A stretch of DNA of 64,000 bases, taken from Pseudomonadales bacterium (GTDB taxonomy: Bacteria > Pseudomonadota > Gammaproteobacteria > Pseudomonadales > JAHRWD01). The notes beneath the pieces are model-generated. The model saw only the letters and a program-made list of their open reading frames with translations. It did not search any database and was not told the DNA's origin. Positions 29,368 to 40,764 of this stretch are shown in pieces. The stretch spans positions 1 to 64,000 of the forward strand of contig JAHRWD010000032.1 in NCBI GenBank assembly GCA_019090315.1, written 5' to 3'. The position numbers and the translations under genes are program-made. How positions within the stretch are numbered: the stretch's first letter is position 1; each line of letters opens with the position of its first letter.

Positions 29368-30084
29368 TTAGCTGCAAAGACTGACCACTATCGGCAGAAA
29401 AATCGCAGTGATAGTTCCCGTCAAACTCAATGCCAGGCTCGAAAATGCACCCGCTAGCTCACCGTATCCAAAGGCTCTGGCGGTTCCTACACCATGAGCG
29501 TTTAGCCCCAGCGTGAAACCGCGTACCCTGTCATCGTCGACCTTGCAGATTGAGAACACCATGGGTGCAAAAATAGCACCGATCACACCGGTCGTAATCA
29601 CAATACCCGCTGCCAAAATGGGTACACCACCAATCGATTCTGCAATTGCCATCGAAATAGGGGTGGTAACCGATTTTGCCGAGAGAGTTAGCAGTATGGA
29701 TAACTGTAAGTCCAGCAGGTACGCCATCAACACACCAATTGCCGATGCGGAGATAGCGCCAACAACTAATGTAATCAGAATCGCTTTGGCAATAGGGCGA
29801 ATCAGATGAAGTTGATTATAAAGCGGTACCGCCAACGCAACGGTGGCCGGACCCAGTAGAAAATGTATGGGTGAACTATCAAGCCGGTAAGCGGCATAAT
29901 CCAGATTGAAAACCTGTAGAAATAGCATAATCGGGAATATCCCGAGAATAACCGGGTGTAGCCAGGATTTTTGTTCTGATTTCCTATAGATCACCAGGCC
30001 GATTAGATAACCAACGATGGTAACGAGCATCGCAGATGGATGCGTAAAAGCTGTCAACAAGGTGGAAATGAGTGGCGGCATCAA
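29368..30084 (-). CDS. LrgB family protein
   Basis: SVTTPISMAIAESIGGVPILAAGIVITTGVIGA...GLNAHGVGTARAFG. Confidence 0.92.
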   Translation of the reverse strand: MMPPLISTLLTAFTHPSAMLVTIVGYLIGLVIYRKSEQKSWLHPVILGIFPIMLFLQVFNLDYAAYRLDSSPIHFLLGPATVALAVPLYNQLHLIRPIAKAILITLVVGAISASAIGVLMAYLLDLQLSILLTLSAKSVTTPISMAIAESIGGVPILAAGIVITTGVIGAIFAPMVFSICKVDDDRVRGFTLGLNAHGVGTARAFGYGELAGAFSSLALSLTGTITAIFLPIVVSLCS

Positions 30085-30494
30085 TTTCGCCCTTCAGTGC
30101 TATCTTCTTCAAGGGGTTTTTCTCGGATCAACCACTGCATACAGAGCGCGGTAATGATCATCGCAAGCACGGTACTTACTACCATAATCAAGGTAATGGC
30201 CGGTAACTCCCGATTGATAGTTGCACCCAGATAAAAAATTCCGGTTGCCGCTGGCAGAAAGAAAAGTGACAGATGCTTAATCAGTAGCGCACTGGTGCTA
30301 GACAACGCCTGTGGGGATTTTTTAACGATGGTCAGCCCAATGAACAGCAATAACATACCGATTACCGGCCCGGGTACCGTCAGTGAGAATAGATCGGTGA
30401 TGAATTGTCCGGCAAATTGAAACAGCAGCAATATAGCCATGCCGACTACAAGGTCGATGGCCTTTGATCCCCAATTCTTGATCATCGTTTGCAC
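30081..30494 (-). CDS. CidA/LrgA family protein
   Basis: FQFAGQFITDLFSLTVPGPVIGMLLLFIGL; ATGA overlap with the downstream LrgB gene. Confidence 0.92.
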   Translation of the reverse strand: MQTMIKNWGSKAIDLVVGMAILLLFQFAGQFITDLFSLTVPGPVIGMLLLFIGLTIVKKSPQALSSTSALLIKHLSLFFLPAATGIFYLGATINRELPAITLIMVVSTVLAMIITALCMQWLIREKPLEEDSTEGRN

Positions 30495-30503
30495 AGGCGG
30501 TCT

Positions 30504-30989
30504 CTAACGTCGAACCAGTTGAACCATACCGGCGGACACAATGAGCACAAAGCAGATCAAAGACCAGCCCGGAATACTTAGCCCGAGCATCGTCCAGGCT
30601 ACCTCTGCACAGTTCCCATCACCACTCAGCACAATGGCCAACACTTCCGTGAAAGGAAGTACGTCCAGCATATAATCCAGGTTTGGTGGGCAGGTGGGCA
30701 CCTCTTCCGGCGGTAATTGCTGCAACCATAGCTGCCGGATCGCCAGAGCTGCCCCCATATCAGCAACTAACAGGAGTAGTACCGCGTAGATCCGGCGACC
30801 AACAGCTCCCGTATTCTGAATAGCGGCGGCCAGCGCAACCAGGCCCGCACCAATAAACATTACACGCTGGAATACGCACATCGAACAAGGTTCCAGCTCG
30901 TAGTGATGTTCAATAAAAACACCCGCGAGTAACGCGCCGGCGGAAAACAGAAAAATAAACAAAAACAGCATTCTTGGACTGGGCAACAT
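30504..30989 (-). CDS. dsbB: Disulfide bond formation protein B
   Basis: HHYELEPCSMCVFQRVMFIG CxxC motif; second Cys pair in PTCPPNLDYMLDVLPF...GNCAEVAWTMLGLSIPGWSL. Confidence 0.93.
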   Translation of the reverse strand: MLPSPRMLFLFIFLFSAGALLAGVFIEHHYELEPCSMCVFQRVMFIGAGLVALAAAIQNTGAVGRRIYAVLLLLVADMGAALAIRQLWLQQLPPEEVPTCPPNLDYMLDVLPFTEVLAIVLSGDGNCAEVAWTMLGLSIPGWSLICFVLIVSAGMVQLVRR

Positions 30990-31199
30990 GAAAATACCTT
31001 GATATGTAACCAACGAGCACTAAAAACGTAGCCGTCTATTTTGCCATAAAACCATGTGACCAGTTAGACAGCGTCGCTAAATCTAGCAACAAAAGTTACA
31101 ACAGGCTCCGTAAAAAACCTTGTAAAGTGGCTATAACGCCCAATTATGATAGTCAGATGAAAAAAAGATGATTGACAGGGGTAAGAATCACATTATGGA

Positions 31200-31228
31200 T
31201 TGGCCGATTTAACTATATTGGTTATAAT
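31200..31228 (+). promoter_or_regulatory. Candidate sigma-70 promoter for rpoD
   Basis: TTGGCC, 17 bp spacer, TATAAT upstream of rpoD. Confidence 0.4.
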
Positions 31229-31418
31229 AGCCGGTTCATTAATGGCGTAGCGATAGCCCCTGATCGGAACCAGTTCCTCCTCTTCAGGTCACAGCCATTG
31301 GCAGGCGTACTGATTTTTCGTCTTAGCTACCCAATACAGATTCTACTTAAAGTAAGTACGATACCGTAGGCTGCTCTCTTTCTGGCAGCAAATGATCAGC
31401 ACACCATATAGGAAACGC

Positions 31419-33215
31419 ATGTCCTCTACCGCTGCACAACAGTCGCAACTAAAGGTACTTATCGCCCGTGGGCGTGAGCAAGGCTATCTGACCTACGCCG
31501 AAGTCAACGACCATTTGCCTGAAAGTATTTCAGATCCCGACCAGGTCGAAGATATCATTCAGATGATCAACGATCTGGGCATTAAAGTGAGCGAAACAGC
31601 TCCAGATGCGGACAGTCTGATCATGAACGGCAACGACTCCACCGATGAAATTGCGGTAGCTGAAGCAACAGCCGCACTGGCCGCAGTGGAAACGGATATT
31701 GGCCGCACAACTGATCCCGTACGTATGTATATGCGTGAAATGGGTACGGTTGAGCTGCTAACCCGTGAAGGTGAAATCGCAATCGCCAAGCGGATCGAAG
31801 AGGGTATCCGGGCACAGCTGGCGGCTTTGGCGTTTTTCCCCGGAACCGTTTCCATGATACTGGATGAATATGACCAGTATAAAAAAGGCGAACGTCGACT
31901 TGATGAGATTATCAGCGGCTACCTGAACCCGGTAGAACACGTCCCATCCGCAGCGCAAAAAACCGCTGGCCAGCCAAAAGATGATGATGAAGAAAAAGAT
32001 ACCGGGCCCGATCCGGTTGAAGCTGAGAAACGTTTCTCAGCTATCAGGAAGCAGTACAACAAAACCGCTAAAGCGGTAGAAAAAAATGGTCGCACCGATC
32101 CCAAAACGATCGCAGAGTACGAAAAACTTGCCGATCTGTTTAAGTACCTGAAACTGATTCCACGTCGATTCGACCCACTGGCAGCACGTTTCCGCTCAGT
32201 ATCCACACGTGTACGCGATCACGAACGCAACATCATGAATATCTGCGTTCGCTCAGCGGGCATGCCTCGCCGTGAATTTATTCGTGAGTTTACCGGCAAC
32301 GAAGCAAGCGCAGCTTTTGTCGAGACCCAGATTGATAAAAATGTTGATTACTCAGCCGGAATGGCCCGCTGCAAGGATGACATCCAGCGAGTACAGAGCA
32401 AACTCCAGCTGCTCGAAGAAAACCATTCGATTAGCGTCGGTGAAATCAAAGAGATCGCCCGCAAAATGGCATTGGGCGATGCCCGTTCACGCTACGCGAA
32501 AAAAGAAATGGTTGAAGCCAACCTTCGACTGGTGATCTCGATTGCTAAAAAATACACGAACCGCGGCCTGCAATTCCTCGACCTGATTCAGGAAGGCAAC
32601 ATCGGCCTGATGAAAGCGGTCGACAAATTTGAATACCGTCGTGGCTACAAATTTTCTACCTACGCAACCTGGTGGATCCGCCAGGCGATCACCCGCTCTA
32701 TTGCCGATCAGGCCCGCACCATTCGTATTCCGGTACACATGATTGAGACCATCAACAAACTTAATCGCATCTCTCGCCAGATGCTTCAGGAAGTAGGTCG
32801 AGAGCCGACTCCGGAAGAATTAAGCGAGCGTATGGAGATTCCTGAAGAGAAGATCCGCAAAGTACTGAAAATCGCTAAAGAGCCCATTTCAATGGAAACC
32901 CCTATCGGGGACGATGAAGATTCGCACCTCGGCGATTTTATCGAAGATGTGAATATTGATTCACCAGTTGATTCCGCAACGGTTGAGGGCTTGAAAGAAG
33001 CCACACTCAACGTACTGTCAGGACTGACTGCACGGGAAGCCAAGGTTTTAAGAATGCGTTTTGGTATCGATATGAATACCGATCACACCCTCGAAGAAGT
33101 GGGCAAACAGTTTGATGTGACCCGTGAACGTATCCGTCAGATTGAAGCCAAGGCACTCCGGAAGTTACGCCATCCGTCACGCTCAGAAAACCTCAAGAGC
33201 TTCCTCGACGAGTAA
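31419..33215 (+). CDS. rpoD: RNA polymerase sigma factor RpoD (sigma-70)
   Basis: Region 1.1 start; [79 protein letters not shown]. Confidence 0.99.
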   Translation: MSSTAAQQSQLKVLIARGREQGYLTYAEVNDHLPESISDPDQVEDIIQMINDLGIKVSETAPDADSLIMNGNDSTDEIAVAEATAALAAVETDIGRTTDPVRMYMREMGTVELLTREGEIAIAKRIEEGIRAQLAALAFFPGTVSMILDEYDQYKKGERRLDEIISGYLNPVEHVPSAAQKTAGQPKDDDEEKDTGPDPVEAEKRFSAIRKQYNKTAKAVEKNGRTDPKTIAEYEKLADLFKYLKLIPRRFDPLAARFRSVSTRVRDHERNIMNICVRSAGMPRREFIREFTGNEASAAFVETQIDKNVDYSAGMARCKDDIQRVQSKLQLLEENHSISVGEIKEIARKMALGDARSRYAKKEMVEANLRLVISIAKKYTNRGLQFLDLIQEGNIGLMKAVDKFEYRRGYKFSTYATWWIRQAITRSIADQARTIRIPVHMIETINKLNRISRQMLQEVGREPTPEELSERMEIPEEKIRKVLKIAKEPISMETPIGDDEDSHLGDFIEDVNIDSPVDSATVEGLKEATLNVLSGLTAREAKVLRMRFGIDMNTDHTLEEVGKQFDVTRERIRQIEAKALRKLRHPSRSENLKSFLDE

Positions 33216-33290
33216 CCGACTCATCAGATCGCTGCGTGCTACCGAATAGCATTCACGCAGCGGTCTCAGTATAATAAGCATCCCTTTTTA

Positions 33291-33367
33291 GGGCCTATAG
33301 CTCAGTTGGTTAGAGCAGTGGACTCATAATCCATTGGTCCTTGGTTCGAGTCCAAGTAGGCCCACCA
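33291..33367 (+). tRNA. tRNA with CAU anticodon (probably tRNA-Ile2, lysidine-modified; elongator Met not excluded)
   Basis: Acceptor stem GGGCCTA/TAGGCCC, D-arm GCTC/GAGC, anticodon loop CTCATAA, T-arm CTTGG-TTCGAGT-CCAAG, encoded CCA. GGGCCTATAGCTCAG resembles tRNA-Ile(CAU). Confidence 0.95.
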
Positions 33368-33594
33368 AATCCCCCCTTCGCATGTCCTGATAACGACACC
33401 AACCCCTGAATCATATGGACTTCAGGCTCTGTCGTTTTCGCATACAGCAACTAAAACGCATATCCGATACAGCGATTTTTCCATTTTACCTTCCTAAATT
33501 TTTCTGCCTGCTAGACTTATTTTCAGACGCCACCTGAAAAACACCAATTAGGTGTCTCGTGTTTCCACGAAAAATTACGCAGAGTCCATTTTAG

Positions 33595-34395
33595 ATGTCA
33601 GACTTTTCACCCAGTGAGTTATCTATCCTGCTGATTGAGCCTTCGCCTACACAGCGCAAGATGATCATCAGCTCCTTTGAGAGCGAGAATGTAGACAACA
33701 TCGATATAGCCTCAAGCAAATCAGATGCGCTGGCCAAACTTGATTTCTATCAACCAGATCTGATTGTCAGCTCTCTCTATTTTGATGATGGCACCAGCCT
33801 TGAGCTGCTTAAGGAGATTCGTACTGATGACAAGCTCCAGAATATTCCGTTTATGCTGATATCCAGTGAAACCCGGCGCGCTCAACTTGAGGAGTTTAAG
33901 CAGTCAGGGGTTGTCGCAATACTGCCCAAGCCTTTTACCATCGCCAATCTTCATACAGCGATAGACGCAACCATCGACCTTCTCAGTGAGGAGGAGATCA
34001 ACCTGGAACATTACGATGTGCAATCGTTACGTGTACTGGTTGTGGATGACAGTCCGCTGGCACTGAAAATGATTAACCGGGTGCTTTCAGGCCTGGGTGT
34101 TGTGCATATGACCAACGCGAATGACGGCTCAAAAGCAATCTCTATTCTTGAAAATGAGAACTTTGATCTGGTAGTCACCGATTACAATATGCCCGAGGTA
34201 AACGGTGCAGAACTGGCCGAATATATCCGTAACTCTTCCCAACACGCGCACATTCCAGTCCTTATGGTTTCCTCTGATGCGGGTGAGACACATCTTAGCC
34301 ATGTCGCCCAGTCCGGTGTTGATGCCATCGTGGGTAAACCCTTCGCTCCCGATGAAGTGAAGAAATTGTTATACAAATTGCTTGATGGTGATTGA
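33595..34395 (+). CDS. Dual-receiver response regulator
   Basis: Two receiver domains. The second has VVDD, VVTDYNMP and GKPF; the first lacks the phospho-acceptor Asp (LIVSSLYFDDG). Confidence 0.87.
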   Translation: MSDFSPSELSILLIEPSPTQRKMIISSFESENVDNIDIASSKSDALAKLDFYQPDLIVSSLYFDDGTSLELLKEIRTDDKLQNIPFMLISSETRRAQLEEFKQSGVVAILPKPFTIANLHTAIDATIDLLSEEEINLEHYDVQSLRVLVVDDSPLALKMINRVLSGLGVVHMTNANDGSKAISILENENFDLVVTDYNMPEVNGAELAEYIRNSSQHAHIPVLMVSSDAGETHLSHVAQSGVDAIVGKPFAPDEVKKLLYKLLDGD

Positions 34396-34559
34396 GGTTT
34401 ACGAACCTGTTCTTGCGCCATCACCTGTAAAATTCTGACATCTCCACTTCCTGTGTAACTATTTGCACCTAATTTCACCAAAATCAGCCCAAAGCGACAC
34501 CGAATCATTCACAGCTGATATATAATCTGGCCTTTTGTCAGAGCACTCTTTCCAACCCC

Positions 34560-35519
34560 ATGGAACTCATCCGCGGCCACTATAATATTCCCGAGAACCA
34601 GCGTGGCTGCGTTGCCACCATTGGAAATTTCGATGGCGTGCATTTGGGGCATCAGGCTGTAATTCGTCAGCTGCTGGAGAAATCAAAACAGCTACAACTG
34701 CCCTCGGTAGCAATGGTGTTTGAACCCCAACCGATGGAGTTTTTTTCCAGATCTACCCCGGCAGATATGGAACCAAGAATTGCACCGCCACGGATCAGCC
34801 GGTTCCGCGAGAAGCTCAGATTACTCGAAGCTCAAAATATCGATAAAGTGCTCTGCCTTCGTTTTGATCAAAACCTGAGTCAGCTAAATGGCCTGGACTT
34901 CATTCAGCATATTTTAGTGGATGGCCTTAACGTTAAGCATATGATTGTCGGTGATGATTTTCGATTTGGTCACAAGCGTAGCGGCGACTTTGAACTGATG
35001 CGGTCCGAAGGCCAAAAACATGGCTTTGGGATAACACCAACCGATACCTTTTTACTGGATGGCGAGCGCGTTAGCAGTACCCGCATTCGAGCAGCACTGG
35101 CCAATGCAGACTTTGCTCTGGCTGAAACCCTTCTCGGTCGACCTTTTACTATTTCAGGAAAAATTTGTCACGGGCAACAACTAGGCCGCACACTCGGAGT
35201 ACCCACTGCCAATATAGGTATGGCAGGGCTTCGCCCAACACTGGAGGGGGTCTATATTGTTAAACTCCAACACCAGGGGCGTTGGCTTCCCGGTGTCGCT
35301 AACATTGGCAACAGACCAACCGTTGCAGGAAAACATCCCCTGCTCGAGGTACACCTGTTTGATTTCAATGAAACACTGTACGGTGATTTCGTGACGGTTC
35401 AGTTCCAGCAAAAAATCCGGGATGAAGAGAAGTTTGATTCCTTGCCCGAGTTAAAGGCAGCGATGGAGAGTGACCTTGTGATTGGCCGGCAGTACTTTGC
35501 AGAGAATGCTGAACTCTAA
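34560..35519 (+). CDS. ribF: Bifunctional riboflavin kinase/FAD synthetase
   Basis: CVATIGNFDGVHLGHQAVI; VGDDFRFGHKRSGDF; GRTLGVPTANIGM; GVYIV...GVANIGNRPTV. Confidence 0.97.
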   Translation: MELIRGHYNIPENQRGCVATIGNFDGVHLGHQAVIRQLLEKSKQLQLPSVAMVFEPQPMEFFSRSTPADMEPRIAPPRISRFREKLRLLEAQNIDKVLCLRFDQNLSQLNGLDFIQHILVDGLNVKHMIVGDDFRFGHKRSGDFELMRSEGQKHGFGITPTDTFLLDGERVSSTRIRAALANADFALAETLLGRPFTISGKICHGQQLGRTLGVPTANIGMAGLRPTLEGVYIVKLQHQGRWLPGVANIGNRPTVAGKHPLLEVHLFDFNETLYGDFVTVQFQQKIRDEEKFDSLPELKAAMESDLVIGRQYFAENAEL

Positions 35520-35608
35520 CCAATCCCAGCTAGCAACCAGTACACCCACATTTTTTAATCTAAACCGAACATCAATTTGACCGAAGTCAGAGACCATTTT
35601 CAAAAGCC

Positions 35609-38443
35609 ATGAGTGATTACAAAGCAACCCTGAATCTACCAAAAACCGCTTTCCCGATGAAAGCCAACCTGTCCCAGCGTGAGCCAAAATGGCTAGAGAG
35701 CTGGCAACAGCAAGATCTGTACGGAAAAATCAGGGAAAACAGCAAGGGCCGTAAAAAATTCATCCTGCATGATGGCCCTCCCTACGCCAACGGCGAGATT
35801 CATATCGGTCATGCGGTCAACAAAATCCTCAAGGACATCATCATCAAATCAAAAACCCTCAGCGGTTTTGATGCGCCCTATGTACCGGGCTGGGATTGCC
35901 ACGGCCTGCCTATCGAATTGAATGTCGAAAAGAAGATCGGCAAAGCCGGCGTAAAAGTCGAACCTGCCAAATTCCGAGAAGCCTGCCGTACCTACGCGCA
36001 AAAGCAGGTAGATGGCCAACGTAAAGACTTTATTCGGCTTGGTATTCTGGGCGAGTGGGATAACCCCTACCAAACCATGAGCTTTGATTTTGAAGCCAAC
36101 GTGGTTCGATCTCTCGGTAACATCGTCGAAAAAGGTCACTTGCATCAGGGCTCAAAACCAGTGCACTGGTGTATCGATTGTGGTTCGGCGTTGGCGGAAG
36201 CTGAAGTCGAATACGAAGATAAGGTCTCTCCGGCAATTGACGTGCGTTTTCCGGTCGCCAACATCAGCGAGTTTTTGGCGCCATTTGGATTAAAGGAAAC
36301 CGATATTCAGGGCTCACTGTCGGTACTGATCTGGACGACTACACCCTGGACTTTACCCGCCAACCAGGCGGTTTGTTTGAATCCGGAGCTGGATTATCAG
36401 CTCATTACTGTCACTACCGAACAAGGGCCGGAAACGATCCTTATCGCCGCTGCGCTGGCGGAGTCACTATTCGAGCGCTCGGGTATTGAACAATCTAACG
36501 TACTGGGCAGTTGCAAAGGCCAAGCGCTAGAGCATCAACTCTTACAACACCCATTCTATTCACGTCAGGTGCCTGTCATTCTTGGCGATCACGTCACTAT
36601 CGAAGCGGGTACTGGAGCAGTACATACCGCACCGGGACACGGTCTGGACGATTATATCGTCGGCAATCGTTACGGGCTTGAGGTCTATAACCCGGTTGGT
36701 GAAAACGGTGTATTTTTACCCGGAACCGAATTTTTTGAAGGCCTGCGGGTATTCAAAGGCAACGATGCGGTAATCGAAAAAATGACGGAAACAGGCAGCC
36801 TGTTCCATCACGAAAATTATTCCCACAGCTACCCGCACTGCTGGCGCCACAAGTCCCCAATTATTTTCCGCGCCACCGCCCAATGGTTTATCAGCATGAG
36901 CCAGAACGGACTACTGGATCAGGCACTGGAGCAGGTCAATCAGGTGGAATGGCTACCGGACTGGGGCAAAGCACGAATCGAATCGATGCTAACCAGCCGT
37001 CCCGACTGGTGTATCTCCCGACAACGTTCATGGGGCGTGCCGATCACGCTATTCCTGCACAAACAGACCGGTGAGCTGCATCCCCAGACCAGCGAGCTAA
37101 TCGAACAGGTTGCGCAAAAAATTGAACAGCAAGGTATTGAAGCCTGGTTTGCGTTAGAGCCTCAGGAGCTATTGGGCGACCAGGCCGAGGACTACAACAA
37201 AGTTACCGACACACTGGATGTCTGGTTTGATTCCGGCGTGACCCACGCTGCGGTACTGAACCAGCGCGACCAGCTTACTTTCCCCGCAGATCTGTATCTT
37301 GAGGGTTCTGACCAACATCGAGGCTGGTTCCAGTCATCGTTGCTGACCAGCGTCGCTATCAACAATGTCGCACCCTACAAAACTGCTTTAACCCATGGAT
37401 TTACCGTGGATGCCAAGGGTCACAAAATGTCGAAGTCCCTCGGCAATGTGATGTCACCGCAAAAAGTTGTGAACCGATTGGGCGCGGATGCGCTGCGTTT
37501 GTGGGTCGCCGCTACGGATTACCGGGGCGAGATGTCGGTATCCGATGAAATTTTGGATCGCACATCCGATTCCTACCGTCGCATCCGAAATACATGCCGA
37601 TTCTTGCTCTCCAACCTGAACGGTTTTGATCCGGTAGAGAACGGCGTTGCTCCCGAAGATATGATTGCGCTGGATCGCTGGGCGGTTGATCGTACGCTGC
37701 AGCTTCAAGATGAAATTCTGGAGGCCTACGAGTTATATAATTTCCATCAGATCTACCAGAAAATTCACAACTTCTGCGTCAATGATCTCGGTGGCTTCTA
37801 TCTCGATATTATTAAAGATCGCCAGTACACCAGCGCTGAAGACGGCCTACCAAGGCGTTCAGCACAGACCGCATTGCATCACATCATTGAAGCAATGGTG
37901 CGCTGGTTAGCGCCGATTATCTCCTTCACCGCCGACGAGCTCTGGCAACATATCCCCGGCTCCCGGGTTGATTCGGTTCAGCTCGATCAGTGGTACACCG
38001 GCCTGTTTGCGCTGGATGCCAAATCGGATCTCAATCAGGAATTTTGGGAAACCCTGTATCAGGTTAAAACCGCGGTAAACCGTGAACTTGAAGTACAAAG
38101 AACCGAAGGGGTGATTGGTTCACCGCTGAGTGCTGAAGTACGCTTATATTGCGAACCCGCACTAAAAGCCCAATTGGATAAACTTGGAGATGAGCTGCGT
38201 TTTGTGCTGATCACATCCGCTGCGACAGTGGTTGAACTGGAACAGGCCGATGTATCAAATTCCAGCATTCGCGATACGCAAATCGAGTGCTTCAAGCTCG
38301 AAGTATTGCCATCTAACGAAACCAAATGCGAGCGTTGCTGGCATCACCGTGAAGATGTGGGCAGCCATAGCGAGCATCCGGATATCTGCTCCCGCTGTGT
38401 TGAAAACATTGAAGGTGACGGGGAAACCCGTTCGTTTGCTTAA
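35609..38443 (+). CDS. ileS: Isoleucyl-tRNA synthetase
   Basis: [30 protein letters not shown] (HIGH); [14 protein letters not shown] (KMSKS); C-terminal [12 protein letters not shown] zinc site. Confidence 0.99.
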   Translation: MSDYKATLNLPKTAFPMKANLSQREPKWLESWQQQDLYGKIRENSKGRKKFILHDGPPYANGEIHIGHAVNKILKDIIIKSKTLSGFDAPYVPGWDCHGLPIELNVEKKIGKAGVKVEPAKFREACRTYAQKQVDGQRKDFIRLGILGEWDNPYQTMSFDFEANVVRSLGNIVEKGHLHQGSKPVHWCIDCGSALAEAEVEYEDKVSPAIDVRFPVANISEFLAPFGLKETDIQGSLSVLIWTTTPWTLPANQAVCLNPELDYQLITVTTEQGPETILIAAALAESLFERSGIEQSNVLGSCKGQALEHQLLQHPFYSRQVPVILGDHVTIEAGTGAVHTAPGHGLDDYIVGNRYGLEVYNPVGENGVFLPGTEFFEGLRVFKGNDAVIEKMTETGSLFHHENYSHSYPHCWRHKSPIIFRATAQWFISMSQNGLLDQALEQVNQVEWLPDWGKARIESMLTSRPDWCISRQRSWGVPITLFLHKQTGELHPQTSELIEQVAQKIEQQGIEAWFALEPQELLGDQAEDYNKVTDTLDVWFDSGVTHAAVLNQRDQLTFPADLYLEGSDQHRGWFQSSLLTSVAINNVAPYKTALTHGFTVDAKGHKMSKSLGNVMSPQKVVNRLGADALRLWVAATDYRGEMSVSDEILDRTSDSYRRIRNTCRFLLSNLNGFDPVENGVAPEDMIALDRWAVDRTLQLQDEILEAYELYNFHQIYQKIHNFCVNDLGGFYLDIIKDRQYTSAEDGLPRRSAQTALHHIIEAMVRWLAPIISFTADELWQHIPGSRVDSVQLDQWYTGLFALDAKSDLNQEFWETLYQVKTAVNRELEVQRTEGVIGSPLSAEVRLYCEPALKAQLDKLGDELRFVLITSAATVVELEQADVSNSSIRDTQIECFKLEVLPSNETKCERCWHHREDVGSHSEHPDICSRCVENIEGDGETRSFA

Positions 38444-38463
38444 CCGCCATTAACTGATCACTG

Positions 38464-38970
38464 ATGACTAGCACCAAATTGAACAACTCAAAACGATCCC
38501 TGGTGGCCTGGTACGGGCTATCCATTTTTGTGATTGTCGCGGATCAGGTTACCAAACATCTGATTATGAACCGCTTCGATCTATATGATCGAGTGATGGT
38601 TTTACCCTTCTTTGATCTCGTCAGGGCGCATAATTCCGGCGCGGCATTCAGCTTTTTAAGCGATGCGGGCGGTTGGCAACGGATCTTTTTTGTCAGTATT
38701 TCATCGGTGGTCAGCCTGGTATTAGCCGTCTGGATATACCGCCTTGAAAGCCGTCAAAAAATCCAAGCACTTGGTTTATCACTGGTTTTAGGTGGCGCAC
38801 TCGGCAATCTATACGACCGTGTAGCCTATGGCTATGTGGTTGATTTCCTTCTTTTTTATTACGTTCAATACAGCTTTCCGGCATTTAACGTAGCGGACTC
38901 CGCCATTACGGTTGGCGCATTTTTTCTAATTGTCGATATGATCAAAAACCCCCAGGCAGGTAAATCATGA
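38464..38970 (+). CDS. lspA: Lipoprotein signal peptidase
   Basis: VRAHNSGAAFSFLSDAGGWQR; LVLGGALGNLYDRVAYGYVVDFL; FPAFNVADSAITVGAF. Confidence 0.97.
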   Translation: MTSTKLNNSKRSLVAWYGLSIFVIVADQVTKHLIMNRFDLYDRVMVLPFFDLVRAHNSGAAFSFLSDAGGWQRIFFVSISSVVSLVLAVWIYRLESRQKIQALGLSLVLGGALGNLYDRVAYGYVVDFLLFYYVQYSFPAFNVADSAITVGAFFLIVDMIKNPQAGKS

Positions 38971-39416
38971 GTGAGCAGACAGTAAACAGGGGAACCAAGG
39001 TCGCGATCAATTTTTCCCTGACGATGGAAGATGGCCAGCTGGTCGACTCCAATTTTGATAAGAAAGCTGCAGAGCTGATTATTGGTGAATGCACCATGCC
39101 CGATGGTTTTGAAGAGCAGCTAATCGGGCTGATCGTTGGGCAGGAAATCGAAGTGATGGTGCCCTGCGAAAAAGCCTTTGGCGAATCCCGTGATGCTAAT
39201 ATCCGTGAGTTCAACCGAGATCAGTTCGACAAAGGCATAGGCCTTGAAGTTGGCCTGATGATCTCCTTTGCAGATGCTGCCAACAGCGAACTGCCCGGTG
39301 TCATTCTCAACATGGAAGGGGATACCGTCACGGTGGATTTTAACCATCCGCTAGCGGGCCAGAATCTGATGTTTAAAGCGCGGGTCGATAAAATCACCCA
39401 GCCGAGGCCGGAATAA
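38967..39416 (+). CDS. fkpB: FKBP-type peptidyl-prolyl isomerase (SlpA-like)
   Basis: [34 protein letters not shown]...[18 protein letters not shown]; between lspA and ispH as in many gammaproteobacteria. Confidence 0.93.
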   Translation: MSEQTVNRGTKVAINFSLTMEDGQLVDSNFDKKAAELIIGECTMPDGFEEQLIGLIVGQEIEVMVPCEKAFGESRDANIREFNRDQFDKGIGLEVGLMISFADAANSELPGVILNMEGDTVTVDFNHPLAGQNLMFKARVDKITQPRPE

Positions 39417-39420
39417 CCCT

Positions 39421-40386
39421 GTGAGTAAATTTGAGATCCAACTCGCCAACCCACGCGGTTTCTGCGCCGGAGTAGATCGGGCGATTGATATCGTTAATCG
39501 TGCGCTGGATATCTTTGGCGCACCGATCTACGTACGTCACGAAGTGGTTCACAATCGTTTTGTAGTTGACAGGCTGCGGGAGCGCGGCGCTCGTTTTATT
39601 GATGAGTTACATGAGGTTCCGGAAGAAAGCATCGTTATATTTAGCGCCCACGGTGTTTCAAATGCTGTTCGTGATGAAGCTGAATCGCGAAATCTCAAAA
39701 TATTCGATGCTACCTGCCCGCTGGTCACCAAAGTTCACCTTGAAGTAGTGAATTTCAGTAAATCCGGAACTGAATGTATTTTGATTGGGCACGAGGGGCA
39801 CCCGGAAGTTGAGGGCACCATGGGGCAGTTCGACTATTCAGCCGGAGGCACCATTCACCTGGTTGAAGATGAAGAGGATGTTGCGAAGCTGGAGGTTGCT
39901 CGACCAGACGCACTGGCCTACGTCACCCAAACCACCCTGTCTGTCGATGATAGTCAGAGAGTGATTGATGCGCTGCGCAAAAAATTCCCACAGATCAAAG
40001 GCCCAAGAAAAGACGACATCTGTTTTGCCACCCAAAACCGGCAGGACGCGGTAAAGGGTATGGCGCGGGAATGTGATCTACTGCTGGTGGTAGGCTCAAC
40101 CAACAGCTCCAACTCCAACCGTTTACGTGAACTATCCGAACGGATGGGAACGCCGGCCTACTTGATTGACAGCGCGGATGAGATTCAGCCTGACTGGCTA
40201 AAGGATGTCAGCAACGTTGGCGTAACTGCTGGGGCATCTGCTCCGGAGGTATTGGTCCAGCAGGTCATTGATCGGCTTAAGCAAGAGGGTGGCACTGAAC
40301 CTCAGGAACTTGATGGTATTAAAGAGACGATAGTTTTTGCGATGCCTAAAGAGCTGAAATTTAAGGCAGTTAAGCATTTGCAATGA
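39421..40386 (+). CDS. ispH: 4-hydroxy-3-methylbut-2-enyl diphosphate reductase
   Basis: [66 protein letters not shown] start. Confidence 0.98.
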   Translation: MSKFEIQLANPRGFCAGVDRAIDIVNRALDIFGAPIYVRHEVVHNRFVVDRLRERGARFIDELHEVPEESIVIFSAHGVSNAVRDEAESRNLKIFDATCPLVTKVHLEVVNFSKSGTECILIGHEGHPEVEGTMGQFDYSAGGTIHLVEDEEDVAKLEVARPDALAYVTQTTLSVDDSQRVIDALRKKFPQIKGPRKDDICFATQNRQDAVKGMARECDLLLVVGSTNSSNSNRLRELSERMGTPAYLIDSADEIQPDWLKDVSNVGVTAGASAPEVLVQQVIDRLKQEGGTEPQELDGIKETIVFAMPKELKFKAVKHLQ

Positions 40387-40723
40387 TCTGAGAAATATAA
40401 AAGTTAGAGCCAAAGAACACGCCAACAATGAACAAAATGAAACACACCTGAGACATGCTAAGACTACTAGCCATATTAAAACTCATAAGCTCTTTTACCC
40501 TTCTTGGATAATACTCTTTCACAGATACAAATAAGCAAAAAAAGAAGCTATGAAAGTGCATCATTGTAAATGTCCAATAAACCACGCGATCATCGATTTT
40601 GGTTACAGCGTAAATTCCTTTAACTCTCCCATAGACGAAAACAGTCCCGCTAGAATAACCCCATATCCCAAGCGCTAGAGCAATAAAACCAAACAGGAGC
40701 CAACCAATTTTAATTTTATGCAC
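40370..40723 (-). CDS. Small membrane hypothetical protein
   Basis: 117 aa ORF with about three hydrophobic segments in an otherwise unassigned region; overlaps the 3' end of ispH by 17 bp. Confidence 0.5.
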   Translation of the reverse strand: MHKIKIGWLLFGFIALALGIWGYSSGTVFVYGRVKGIYAVTKIDDRVVYWTFTMMHFHSFFFCLFVSVKEYYPRRVKELMSFNMASSLSMSQVCFILFIVGVFFGSNFYISQIIANA

Positions 40724-40764
40724 ACCAGACCTCTAGGTGCTTAACAGCCAACTAACCCGAAAAA

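Noticed and set aside
29122-29457. ORFs inside the 29.1-29.4 kb region (111 aa plus, 70 aa minus)
   Set aside because: They lie across the MITE-like element with its inverted repeats and target duplications; no transposase-like motifs.
33230-33262. Possible Rho-independent terminator after rpoD (CGCTGCGTG...CACGCAGCG)
   Set aside because: Perfect 9-bp arms but a 15-nt loop and no T-tract; it may be an RNA processing or attenuation structure, but a terminator call is not supported.
33263-33275. GGTCTCAGTATAAT before the tRNA, considered as a third MITE end or tRNA promoter
   Set aside because: No matching GAGACC end or target duplication nearby, and no acceptable -35 at 16-18 bp from TATAAT.
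34560-40386. ribF-ileS-lspA-fkpB-ispH as a novel cluster
   Set aside because: This is a well-known conserved gene order in gammaproteobacteria, so it is ordinary.
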